A stretch of DNA of 64,000 nucleotides, taken from the NCBI RefSeq assembly GCF_042466685.1, contig NZ_CP170448.1:3844001-3908000 (forward strand). Reading direction: 5' to 3'. A program made the translations under genes and the position numbers. Under the pieces are notes generated by a model, which worked only from the letters and a program-made list of their open reading frames with translations, searched no databases and was not told the origin of the DNA. Source of the DNA: Vreelandella sp042466685 (GTDB taxonomy: Bacteria; Pseudomonadota; Gammaproteobacteria; Pseudomonadales; Halomonadaceae). This document shows, one piece after another, positions 8,817 to 16,738 of the stretch (position 1 is the first letter of the stretch; each line of letters opens with the position of its first letter).

Positions 8817-9632
8817 ATGCGCGTTTTTTCAGCTGCCAACCGCTTTGGTGCTCTAGCCCTAAGCCTTGCCCTTCTAGCGGGCTGTGCGAGCAATAACTCT
8901 AGCGAAGAAGAAGACGATGAATTTGCTGGGGTGCAGGAGCGTGAGCTCTATGAGCTGGCCCGCACAGCCCTAGACAGCAACCGTTACCCGATTGCGATAG
9001 AGCGTTTGGAAGCACTCGACACCCGCTATCCGTTTGGTGCCCATGCCGAGCAGGCTCAGCTTGAGCTGATCTATGCCTACTATGAAAACAGCGACTGGGA
9101 AGAGGCTCGAGCCGCTGCCAGCCGCTTTATTCGCCTACATCCTGACCACCCGCAAGTGGACTACGCCTACTATTTGCGCGGCCTCTCCGCTTGGCAAGCG
9201 GGCCGCTTTAGTCTAGAGCGGCTGCGCCTGATCGACATTTCCAAACGCGACTTAGGGGCTTCACGGGATGCTTACAACGACTTCCGCGAACTGATCCAGC
9301 GCTACCCCCAGAGCGAATACGCCGCTGACGCCCAGCAGCGAATCGTCTATCTGCGTGAGCTAATGGCTCGCCATGAGCTCCATGTCGCCGATTACTACCT
9401 ACGCCGTGGCGCTTACTTAGCAGCCGTTGAACGCGGCCGCTGGGTGATCGAAAACTACCCCGAATCCAGCGCCACCCGGGATGCCTTGGCCACCATGGTG
9501 GAAGGTTATCAAGGCCTTGACATGGAGGATCGCGCCAATGAAGTCCTCGCCGTGCTGCGAGAAAACGCGCCTGATCACGAGCAGTTGCAGGGTAGTCGCT
9601 TCGTTCCTAAACATCTAGGCCAAAATGATTAA
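8817..9632 (+). CDS. bamD: Outer-membrane assembly lipoprotein BamD
   Basis: Essential lipoprotein of the BAM complex, which inserts beta-barrel proteins into the outer membrane. A signal peptide ends in the lipobox LLAGC with the lipidated cysteine at residue 23, then an acidic linker. Five tetratricopeptide-like repeats follow, with motifs such as NRYPIAIERLEALDTRYPFG and HPQVDYAYYLRGL. Three consecutive ATG codons (8811, 8814, 8817) follow CGAGG; the last has the best spacing (six bases) and gives 271 residues. It is followed by an intrinsic terminator and so is monocistronic. Confidence 0.95.
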   Translation: MRVFSAANRFGALALSLALLAGCASNNSSEEEDDEFAGVQERELYELARTALDSNRYPIAIERLEALDTRYPFGAHAEQAQLELIYAYYENSDWEEARAAASRFIRLHPDHPQVDYAYYLRGLSAWQAGRFSLERLRLIDISKRDLGASRDAYNDFRELIQRYPQSEYAADAQQRIVYLRELMARHELHVADYYLRRGAYLAAVERGRWVIENYPESSATRDALATMVEGYQGLDMEDRANEVLAVLRENAPDHEQLQGSRFVPKHLGQND

Positions 9633-9680
9633 ACCACTGCGAGCTATCATTCGCTGAAAGCTGTACAACATGTACCTAGA

Positions 9681-9707
9681 AAACCACGCCACGGCGTGGT
9701 TTTTTTA
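9681..9707 (+). terminator. Intrinsic terminator of bamD
   Basis: AACCACGCC-AC-GGCGTGGTT followed by seven further T residues, about 50 bp after the bamD stop. The nine-base stem plus U tract is canonical. Confidence 0.92.
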
Positions 9708-9867
9708 TTCAACAATTAACAAACATTTGATTCTAATAGAGAAAACAAAACGTAACTAAAAATACTATACACGTAGTCAGTATTTCCTATACAAAAACTA
9801 TACACAAATATATGATGAGCCCGTCTAGCATAATAAAGTGCCTTAACGGCACCTAAGGGAGCACTCA

Positions 9868-11571
9868 ATGTCACTTCTTAACGCCCGTTCCAGCAACACC
9901 AAAATTAGTACGCGTTTAACGCTCGGTTTTGCTGCCCTGCTTGGGCTGCTGATTCTTTTAACAGCTATAGGTATTTACCAAGTCAATCAAATTGACCGCG
10001 ACTTAACCACCATCAACGATGTAAACGGTACCAAGCTGGGGTTTGCAGTGGATATGCGTGGCAGCGTGCATGATCGCGCTATTGCCCTGCGCGATGTCGT
10101 GCTTACCCAGGACGATAGCAGAGTAGATGCGTTACTCATCGAAATGGAGAGCCTTAGCAGCGATTACGTCATAGCGTCGGAAGGCGAGCACCAAGTGACT
10201 AACGAGCACCCTAGCGGTCAAGAAGAGCAAACGATTCTTGCCAGCATCGACGCCCAGGGCGCTACGACCCTCGAACTGACACAGCAAGTCATTGCCGCCC
10301 GCCAAGCAGAAAGGTTTGCCGACGCAGAAGCCTTACTACTCGAGCAGGCAGGCCCTGCCTATGCCGAGTGGCTTAACCGCATTAATCAGTTTATCAACCT
10401 GCAGCAGCAGTTGAACGATATCACCACCGCCACAGCCCGTGACACCGCTTCCGGCTTCCAAATGCAAATGCTGGGGCTAACACTGTTTGCGTTGCTGGTA
10501 GGCGGTTTGATCGCGGTGTTTCTATCCCGCCAGCTGCTACGTGAATTGGGTGCCGAGCCCTACGAAGTCAAAGCCTTCGCAGAAGCCATTGGTCGCGGCG
10601 AGTTAACCAGCCAGGGTAAGCTCAAGAAGGGCGATACCCGCAGCATTATGGCGTCACAGGTAGCCATGGCGCAGCAGCTACAAACCATTGTGACTCAGGT
10701 GCGCGCCTCGGCAGAAGCGGTGGCCAGCAACAGCGAGCAAATTGCTGAAGGCAATAACGACCTCTCCTCGCGTACTGAGCAGCAGGCCAGCGCGCTAGCC
10801 GAAACCGCCTCGGCAATGGAGCAGCTTAACAGCACCGTCAAGCTCAACGCCGATAACTCCGAGCAGGCAAGCAAAGAGGCCTCCAGCGCCTCTAACACAG
10901 CCAAACAAGGCGGCGCAGCGGTCAATCAGGTGGTTGCCACCATGAACGATCTTAATAAGAGCTCTCAGGAAATTGCCGGCATTATCTCTACTATTGATGC
11001 AATTGCCTTTCAAACCAACATTCTGGCACTTAATGCCTCGGTCGAAGCTGCCCGGGCTGGGGAGCATGGCCGTGGCTTTGCGGTAGTCGCAGAAGAAGTG
11101 CGTAAACTTGCCCAGCGCAGTGCCGATGCCGCAAAAGAGATCAACGACCTTATTTCTAGCAACCTCGAACGGGTCACCCATGGCAACGAGCGCGCCGAAG
11201 AAGCCAGCAAATCGACCGAGCAGATCGTCGCGGCTATTGAGCGGGTAACCAGCATTATGCAGGAGATCAGCCACGCCAGCGCCGAGCAGAGCACCGGTGT
11301 GCAGGAAGTGGGTCGAGCAGTGACCGAGATGGATCAGGTCACCCAGCAGAACGCAGCCCTAGTCCATGAAAGCGCTACCGCAGCTAACAGTCTGCGTCAA
11401 AACGCTCACTCGCTGCTGCACTCCATGGAGGTCTTCAAATTACCCAACTCCTCCAAAAACGCCCAGCCGTCGCATGCCCCCTTGGCACCTGCACGCAGTC
11501 ATTCTACGAACGCACACGCCCTCCCCGCCGTTAAACGTCAGCAGGAAGCTCCCGAGTGGGAAAGCTTCTAA
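9868..11571 (+). CDS. Methyl-accepting chemotaxis protein
   Basis: A 567-residue transmembrane chemoreceptor. TM1 (about 17-37) and TM2 (about 200-220) bracket a four-helix-bundle ligand domain of roughly 160 residues. A HAMP domain (RELGAEPYEVKAFAEAIGRGEL) leads into a long helical signalling domain whose tip is fully conserved (AFQTNILALNASVEAARAGE). Methylation helices rich in Glu, Gln and Ala flank it. The last five residues, EWESF, resemble the NWETF pentapeptide that tethers CheR and CheB in E. coli Tar and Tsr, so this is probably a high-abundance receptor able to recruit the adaptation enzymes. The ligand cannot be told. AAGGGAGC precedes the ATG. Confidence 0.95.
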   Translation: MSLLNARSSNTKISTRLTLGFAALLGLLILLTAIGIYQVNQIDRDLTTINDVNGTKLGFAVDMRGSVHDRAIALRDVVLTQDDSRVDALLIEMESLSSDYVIASEGEHQVTNEHPSGQEEQTILASIDAQGATTLELTQQVIAARQAERFADAEALLLEQAGPAYAEWLNRINQFINLQQQLNDITTATARDTASGFQMQMLGLTLFALLVGGLIAVFLSRQLLRELGAEPYEVKAFAEAIGRGELTSQGKLKKGDTRSIMASQVAMAQQLQTIVTQVRASAEAVASNSEQIAEGNNDLSSRTEQQASALAETASAMEQLNSTVKLNADNSEQASKEASSASNTAKQGGAAVNQVVATMNDLNKSSQEIAGIISTIDAIAFQTNILALNASVEAARAGEHGRGFAVVAEEVRKLAQRSADAAKEINDLISSNLERVTHGNERAEEASKSTEQIVAAIERVTSIMQEISHASAEQSTGVQEVGRAVTEMDQVTQQNAALVHESATAANSLRQNAHSLLHSMEVFKLPNSSKNAQPSHAPLAPARSHSTNAHALPAVKRQQEAPEWESF

Positions 11572-11612
11572 ATTAAAACGGCCAGGGTCTGACTGCCGTG
11601 GATGCACAATGA

Positions 11613-11643
11613 AAAAAACTCCCCTTTTCAGGGGAGTTTTTTT
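11613..11643. terminator. Bidirectional terminator between mcp and nadE
   Basis: AAAAAAACTCCCC-TTTTCA-GGGGAGTTTTTTTA is a near-symmetric stem with an A tract before and T tract after, so it can stop both the rightward receptor transcript and the leftward nadE transcript. The genes converge here. Confidence 0.88.
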
Positions 11644-11679
11644 ATCTGGCCGTCATAGCCGCGTTAAGAGAAATCTCGT

Positions 11680-13314
11680 TCACTCGCCGGGCTGCCAGCC
11701 ATTGACGATGGGGTAGCGGCGGTCACGCCCAAAGCCTCGCGGAGTAACCCGTACGCCAATGGGCGCTTGGCGACGCTTATATTCACAGCGGTCAACTAGC
11801 TTCACTACTTTATAAACGTCTTCAGCGTCAAAGCCACCGGCAATGATCGCTTCAGCGCTCATGTCGCCCTCGATATAGCTTAATAGAATTGCATCGAGCA
11901 CATCGTAATCAGGCAGCGAGTCGCTATCCTGCTGATCGGGCGCCAGCTCCGCGCTGGGTGGGCGCTCAATGACCCGCGCAGGGATAGCCGGGGATTGGGT
12001 ATTGCGCCAGCGAGCCAAGCGGTAGACCCAGGTTTTATACACGTCTTTAATGGCATTAAACCCGCCCACCATATCGCCATACAGCGTGGCGTAGCCCACC
12101 GCCATTTCGCTCTTGTTACCGGTGGTGAGTACCATCAAGCCTTTTTTATTGGAGATCGCCATTAGCAGCACGCCGCGACAGCGCGACTGCAGATTCTCTT
12201 CGGTAGTATCGCGCTCAGTGCCCGCGAAGCTCTCCGCCAGTGTGCCCATAAAGGCTTCTACCATAGGCTCGATCGGCATAACTTCGTAATGCACACCGAG
12301 CATCTTGGCCTGCTCTGCAGCGTCCTGCTTGGAGATATCCGCGGTGTAGTGGTAAGGCATCATCACCGCCTGCACCCGTTGTGGGCCCAGTGCGTCAACC
12401 GCAATGGCCAGCGAAAGCGCGGAGTCGATACCGCCGGAAAGCCCCAACACCACGCCCTCAAAACCGCTCTTATTGACGTAATCGCGCAGCCCGGTGACTA
12501 ATGCACAATACAGGCTCTCTTCCGGTTCTACTTCGGGGTCAATCTCGCCGGGCTGGGGCTCCCAAACCGTGGCGCTGGTTTGGAGTAGCTGAACCGGCAT
12601 CAGACCCGCCTGCCAGTAGGGCGCCAGCACTTGCAGCTCTCCGCTGGCGTTAACGCAACAGGATCCGCCATCAAACACCAGCTCATCCTGACCACCGATG
12701 GTGTTCACATACACAATGGGAAGCTGCGTATCCTGAGCGTGCTCCTCCAACAGGCGCAGCCGTTCCGCGGGCTTGTCCTGATGATAGGGAGAGGCATGCA
12801 AGGAGACCAACACCTCAGCCCCCGCTTGCGCGGCGGCCTTAACCGGCGCGCCATCCCACAGGTCTTCGCAGATCACGATACCCAGCTTGGCGCCTTTATG
12901 CTCATAAACGAGTGTCTCAGTGCCGGGCGTAAAGTAGCGCTGCTCGTCAAACACTTGATAGTTAGGCAGCGCCTGCTTGGCGTACTCAGCTTCCCACTGG
13001 CCGTTGTAGAGCAGGCCCGCCAGGTTGTAGCAACGCCCTTCCCGCACGCCGGGATAGCCAATGATCACCAGCACATCGCTGGCGACCTTCGATGCCATTA
13101 GCGCACGGGCTTCGCGCAGGCGGGTTTCCATTGAGGGGCGCAACAGCAGATCTTCAGGCGGGTAGCCCGACAAAAAAAGCTCAGGAAAGACAACAATATC
13201 CGCCCCATGCTCAATCCTGGCTTCGCGAACGGCTTCAATCGCACGTGCGGCGTTGCCGGGAATATCCCCGACCAGAGGATCGAGTTGGGCCATTACCAGC
13301 GTTAAGTCTTGCAT
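11680..13314 (-). CDS. nadE: Glutamine-dependent NAD+ synthase
   Basis: Last step of NAD synthesis: nicotinate adenine dinucleotide is amidated using ATP and ammonia from glutamine. The N-terminal half is a nitrilase-type glutaminase with the E-K-C triad in PELFLSGYPPED, KQALPNYQVFDEQRYF and VICEDLWDG. The C-terminal half is the synthetase with the pyrophosphate loop GLSGGIDSALSLA near residue 290, followed by TTGNKSEMAVGYATLYGDM. I give the ATG at 13314 (MQDLTLVMAQL, 544 residues); an in-frame TTG at 13323 lies nearer an AAGAGA and cannot be excluded. It stands alone between convergent and divergent neighbours. Confidence 0.95.
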   Translation of the reverse strand: MQDLTLVMAQLDPLVGDIPGNAARAIEAVREARIEHGADIVVFPELFLSGYPPEDLLLRPSMETRLREARALMASKVASDVLVIIGYPGVREGRCYNLAGLLYNGQWEAEYAKQALPNYQVFDEQRYFTPGTETLVYEHKGAKLGIVICEDLWDGAPVKAAAQAGAEVLVSLHASPYHQDKPAERLRLLEEHAQDTQLPIVYVNTIGGQDELVFDGGSCCVNASGELQVLAPYWQAGLMPVQLLQTSATVWEPQPGEIDPEVEPEESLYCALVTGLRDYVNKSGFEGVVLGLSGGIDSALSLAIAVDALGPQRVQAVMMPYHYTADISKQDAAEQAKMLGVHYEVMPIEPMVEAFMGTLAESFAGTERDTTEENLQSRCRGVLLMAISNKKGLMVLTTGNKSEMAVGYATLYGDMVGGFNAIKDVYKTWVYRLARWRNTQSPAIPARVIERPPSAELAPDQQDSDSLPDYDVLDAILLSYIEGDMSAEAIIAGGFDAEDVYKVVKLVDRCEYKRRQAPIGVRVTPRGFGRDRRYPIVNGWQPGE

Positions 13315-13449
13315 GGGCGTCAAAATCTCTTGAGAATCTTTAAAATCGGATTACACCGTCATAGTCGTATTGTCCCGCAAGGGCCGCCAACTGGCAAAGG
13401 CTGCGCGGCACTCAAACGCTTATATCCCTACTTCGGGAGACACAAAAGG

Positions 13450-13722
13450 ATGAACCTCTTGATCATTCGGCTGATTATCTTCGCCGTTGTATTCTATGCC
13501 GGTTTAAAACTCTACGGCATCTACCGGCAACGTAAGCTTGAGCATGAAGCGCAGCATAGCAAAGTGAACCGTCACGAGGGTGGCAAAATGGTGCGCTGCC
13601 GCTGGTGTGAAGTACACGTTCCTGAAGACGAAGCACTGCGTGACCAGGAGCAGTGGTTCTGCTCCAGCGCCCATCGCGACCGCTTTTTGCAGGAGCAGCA
13701 GGACAAGGACGGCACACCTTAA
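13450..13722 (+). CDS. PP0621-family small membrane-anchored zinc-ribbon-like protein
   Basis: A 90-residue protein of unknown function with an N-terminal transmembrane helix (LLIIRLIIFAVVFYAGLKLY), a short charged linker and a C-terminal cluster C50-x2-C53...C71-x3-H75 (MVRCRWCEVHVPEDEA, WFCSSAHRDRF). That cluster probably binds zinc. This pattern is the PP0621 family common in Pseudomonas and Halomonas. The start at 13450 (GGGAGAC upstream) is preferred over a frame opening at 13309, because only from here does the sequence match the family. It diverges from nadE and converges with thiO. Confidence 0.8.
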   Translation: MNLLIIRLIIFAVVFYAGLKLYGIYRQRKLEHEAQHSKVNRHEGGKMVRCRWCEVHVPEDEALRDQEQWFCSSAHRDRFLQEQQDKDGTP

Positions 13723-13746
13723 GCGTGTACAGGTCTTAAGCCTGTA

Positions 13747-14838
13747 TTAGCCGCTCTGGGGTAGTTGGTATGGCGCGGGGTCAATCAGTGGCTCACGCCC
13801 CAGTAGTTGATCCACCAGCAAATGGGTCGAGGCAGGCGCCAACACCAAGCCGTTGCGATAGTGCCCGGCATTGACGAAGACATTAGGCGACTCAGGCAGC
13901 GCGCCAATAAAGGGAATGCCCGCAGGGGATCCAGGTCGCAATCCGGCCCATTGGTGCGCTACCGGGCACGTTGCCAAAGCGGGCAGGATGGTTTCAGCGC
14001 TCTGTTTTAGCGACGCCAATGCCGCCTCATCGGTGCGCTTGTCAAAACCCACCTCTTCCAGCGTAGAACCCACCAATAGGAGGCCATCTGCACGCGGAAT
14101 AATATAGCGCCCATCTTTTAACACCACGCGCTGCACCAACCCTTTGGGTGCTTGGTAAGCGATCATCTGCCCTTTTACGGGCCTTACCGGCAACTGCACA
14201 TTCAACTGCGACACGAGCTGCGCCGCCCAGGCACCGCCGCAAACAATAATGCGTTCAGCCGTCAACGGCCCTTGAGAGGTCTCTACGCCTTTTACTTGGC
14301 CGCCCTGTTGAATAAAACCACTGACCTCGCACTGCTCTTTCAGCGTGACCTGGGGCATCGCGGCTAACCGCGCCTTAAGCGCCTTGGCTAAGCGCGGATT
14401 GCGCACGCTACCCAGTGTCGGCATCCACAGTGCGCTGTCGTCAGCCATTGCCACCCCAGGCTCTTTAGTGTGGACGAAATCAGCCCCTACCCGCTCTAAG
14501 GGCTTACCCAACTGGCGCGCCCATTGCAGCGCTTTGTCGCCATCGTCCACATTTAGGTAGAGCAGCCCCTTTTGGCGATATTCGGGGTCGATACCGGTCT
14601 CTTCCAGCAAGCGCAGAGCCAAAGAGGGGTAAACGCCTTCCGACCAGCGGGAGAGTTGCGAGACTGCGGTGTCGTAGCGCCAGGGATAGAGCGGCGAAAC
14701 GATACCGCCCCCCGCCCAGGAGGCCTCTTTACCGCACTCACCACGATCGACCAGCGTGACCTGCTGACCGGCATCGGCCAGTTGCAGCGCGGTCATCATA
14801 CCGATCACGCCGCCGCCAATAATTAAGAAATCTCTCAC
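13747..14838 (-). CDS. thiO: FAD-dependent glycine oxidase ThiO family
   Basis: A 363-residue DAO-type flavoprotein. The dinucleotide-binding motif GGGVIGMMTALQLADAGQQVTLVDRG is at the N-terminus (residues about 7-33). A GECGKEASWAGGGIVSPLYPWRY segment and C-terminal HYRNGLVLAPASTHLLVDQ are typical of ThiO. ThiO oxidises glycine to the imine used for the thiazole of thiamine. There are no other thiamine genes nearby and no TPP riboswitch was seen, so a related amine substrate is possible. The start is GTG at 14838 with only a weak ribosome site. It converges with the PP0621 gene and diverges from the fimT-like gene. Confidence 0.88.
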   Translation of the reverse strand: MRDFLIIGGGVIGMMTALQLADAGQQVTLVDRGECGKEASWAGGGIVSPLYPWRYDTAVSQLSRWSEGVYPSLALRLLEETGIDPEYRQKGLLYLNVDDGDKALQWARQLGKPLERVGADFVHTKEPGVAMADDSALWMPTLGSVRNPRLAKALKARLAAMPQVTLKEQCEVSGFIQQGGQVKGVETSQGPLTAERIIVCGGAWAAQLVSQLNVQLPVRPVKGQMIAYQAPKGLVQRVVLKDGRYIIPRADGLLLVGSTLEEVGFDKRTDEAALASLKQSAETILPALATCPVAHQWAGLRPGSPAGIPFIGALPESPNVFVNAGHYRNGLVLAPASTHLLVDQLLGREPLIDPAPYQLPQSG

Positions 14839-14972
14839 AACATTGTCCGTTTTGGCTTACATAAAAAAAGCGTAGCGTCGCCTAGGATGACCTATTAACG
14901 ACACTGTGTTCGCAACTGGTAAAGGGGAGTGAGCATAGCGCGGGCGATAACAAGGTCAAGTGAGGAGAGGCG

Positions 14973-15509
14973 ATGAGCAGTTTTCACGTCAAGACGCACA
15001 CGACCCTTGCAGGCGGATTTACGCTGCTTGAGCTACTGGTCACCCTGCTACTGCTGGGTATTATGGCCGCCTGGGGAGTGCCCAGTTTTCAAGCATTGGC
15101 GGAGCGTACCGCACAGACCAGCGAGGTCAATCGATTCCAGAGCGCGTTTTCGTTAGCGCGTAATACGGCGATTAGTCAGCGCCGCCAATTGACGCTCTGC
15201 CCTGCCGCTGAGAACCGCAAGGCCTGTGCTAATGATTGGAGTGGCGAGCTAATGATCGTGGCAGGCGATAAAACCGACAATATCACCAAAGACGATATTT
15301 TACGCATCGTGCCCGCGCAACAAGGTATACAAGTGACTTACAACCGGGGCTGGTCGCGCATCCGTTACAGCTCGTTGGGCTATACCAGCGGTTATAACGG
15401 CAGTTTTGCTATTTGCTCCAGCAACGGCGCAGAGGGGTCTCAGGGGAAGAGACTTGTACTCAGCCAGTTGGGCCGTTTACGAATAGATGAAGCGCCTATC
15501 GATTGTTAG
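14973..15509 (+). CDS. fimT: FimT/FimU-type minor pilin (GspH-like pseudopilin)
   Basis: A 178-residue type IV pilin-like protein. A short leader ends at G/FTLLELLVTLLLLGIMAAWGVPSF, with the prepilin peptidase cleavage glycine, N-methylated Phe and Glu at mature position 5, followed by the long hydrophobic helix. The rest matches GspH/FimT proteins (FQSAFSLARNTAISQRR, LTLCPAAE, RIRYSSLGYTSG). Minor pilins prime pilus assembly. GAGGAGAGGCG precedes the ATG. It stands apart from the pilV-pilW-pilX genes at the right end of the window, with which it may cooperate. Confidence 0.85.
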   Translation: MSSFHVKTHTTLAGGFTLLELLVTLLLLGIMAAWGVPSFQALAERTAQTSEVNRFQSAFSLARNTAISQRRQLTLCPAAENRKACANDWSGELMIVAGDKTDNITKDDILRIVPAQQGIQVTYNRGWSRIRYSSLGYTSGYNGSFAICSSNGAEGSQGKRLVLSQLGRLRIDEAPIDC

Positions 15510-15517
15510 GCGCTTCA
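15488..15517. other. Stem-loop spanning the fimT stop codon
   Basis: A perfect 11-bp inverted repeat TGAAGCGCCTA / TAGGCGCTTCA with an 8-base loop. The right arm begins at the fimT TAG stop. It lies between convergent fimT and trxB. There is no clear T tract on either side, so it may be a weak bidirectional terminator or an mRNA 3'-end stabiliser. Confidence 0.6.
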
Positions 15518-15530
15518 AAACAGTTCGCAC

Positions 15531-16484
15531 TTATCCGGCAATACCGTCTAAATAGCGCTCAGCATCCAGCGCTGCCATGCAGCCGCTGCCCGCCGAGGTA
15601 ATCGCCTGCCGATAGATGTGATCCATCACATCGCCGCAGGCAAAAACGCCGGGGACGCTGGTAGCGGTTGCATTGCCTTCAAGGCCGGAGTGCACTTTGA
15701 TATAGCCGCCGTTCATGTCCAACTGGCCAGCAAAGATTCCTGTGTTGGGACTATGACCAATGGCAATAAATAGCCCAGGCGCATGGATCTCTTTGCTGGA
15801 ACCATCTTGAGTGGATTTAACCCGCACGCCCGTAACACCAGAGTTATCGCCAAGCACTTCTTCGACTTCCTGGAACCACTCAAGGGCGATTTTGCCTGCC
15901 TCGACTTTCTCGAATAGCTTATCCTGGAGGATTTTTTCCGCCCGCAGCGTGTCACGGCGGTGTACCAGGGTCACTTTGGAAGCGATGTTAGAGAGATAGA
16001 GCGCCTCTTCCACGGCGGTATTACCGCCGCCCACTACAATGACTTCCTGATTGCGGTAGAAAAAACCATCGCAGGTAGCGCAGGCCGATACCCCTTGGCC
16101 CATAAACTGCTGCTCAGTAGGCAGCCCCAGGTAACGCGCACTGGCGCCGGTAGCCACAATCAGCGCATCGCAGGTATAAACGCCACTATCACCTTTTAAC
16201 GTAAACGGTTTTTCGCCTAAGCTAACCTCATTGATGTGATCAAACAGCACCTCTGTATTGAAACGTTCGGCGTGCTGCTTCATACGCTCCATCAATTCCG
16301 GCCCTTGGACGCCTTCAGCGTCACCCGGCCAGTTATCCACATCGGTTGTGGTGGTCAGTTGGCCACCCGCCTGAATACCGGTAATCAGTAGCGGCTTCAG
16401 GTTGGCCCGAGCGGCATATACCGCCGCCGTATAGCCCGCGGGGCCGGAACCAAGAATAATCAAACGCTCATGACGAGTTTCCAT
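15531..16484 (-). CDS. trxB: Thioredoxin-disulfide reductase
   Basis: Transfers electrons from NADPH through FAD to thioredoxin. The N-terminal FAD motif GSGPAGYTAAVYAARA is present, the redox pair is C135-A-T-C138 in SACATCDGFFY, and the NADPH motif GGGNTAVEEALYL follows. FACGDVMDHIYRQAITSAGSGCMAA is at the C-terminus. The ATG at 16484 (AAGGTGG upstream) begins METRHERLIILGSG and gives 317 residues, the normal length; the frame is open 32 codons further up without support. Confidence 0.95.
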   Translation of the reverse strand: METRHERLIILGSGPAGYTAAVYAARANLKPLLITGIQAGGQLTTTTDVDNWPGDAEGVQGPELMERMKQHAERFNTEVLFDHINEVSLGEKPFTLKGDSGVYTCDALIVATGASARYLGLPTEQQFMGQGVSACATCDGFFYRNQEVIVVGGGNTAVEEALYLSNIASKVTLVHRRDTLRAEKILQDKLFEKVEAGKIALEWFQEVEEVLGDNSGVTGVRVKSTQDGSSKEIHAPGLFIAIGHSPNTGIFAGQLDMNGGYIKVHSGLEGNATATSVPGVFACGDVMDHIYRQAITSAGSGCMAALDAERYLDGIAG

Positions 16485-16738
16485 GACACCACCTTGTAAA
16501 TATCTGACTGATAGCTTTATCGATAGCTGTGATTTGGCAAAGAGTCTGCCTGAAATGGCGCCAAGTACAAGCGATTGCAAGGTTTCGTCTACGCTATTAG
16601 GCGAAGAAACCTTGAAAGGCTCTAATCAAACACCCATGTGTTATTACTAAATTAACGCCATACTGGGGGTAACTCAGACTAAAGGAAGATCGTGACCGTC
16701 ACGCTGAGACCAGCGCTCAGCAACCAGAGGAGAGAGAC

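Noticed and set aside
13722..13746. Small dyad TACAGG-N7-CCTGTA between the PP0621 gene and thiO as a terminator
   Set aside because: Only six base pairs and no T tract in either direction.
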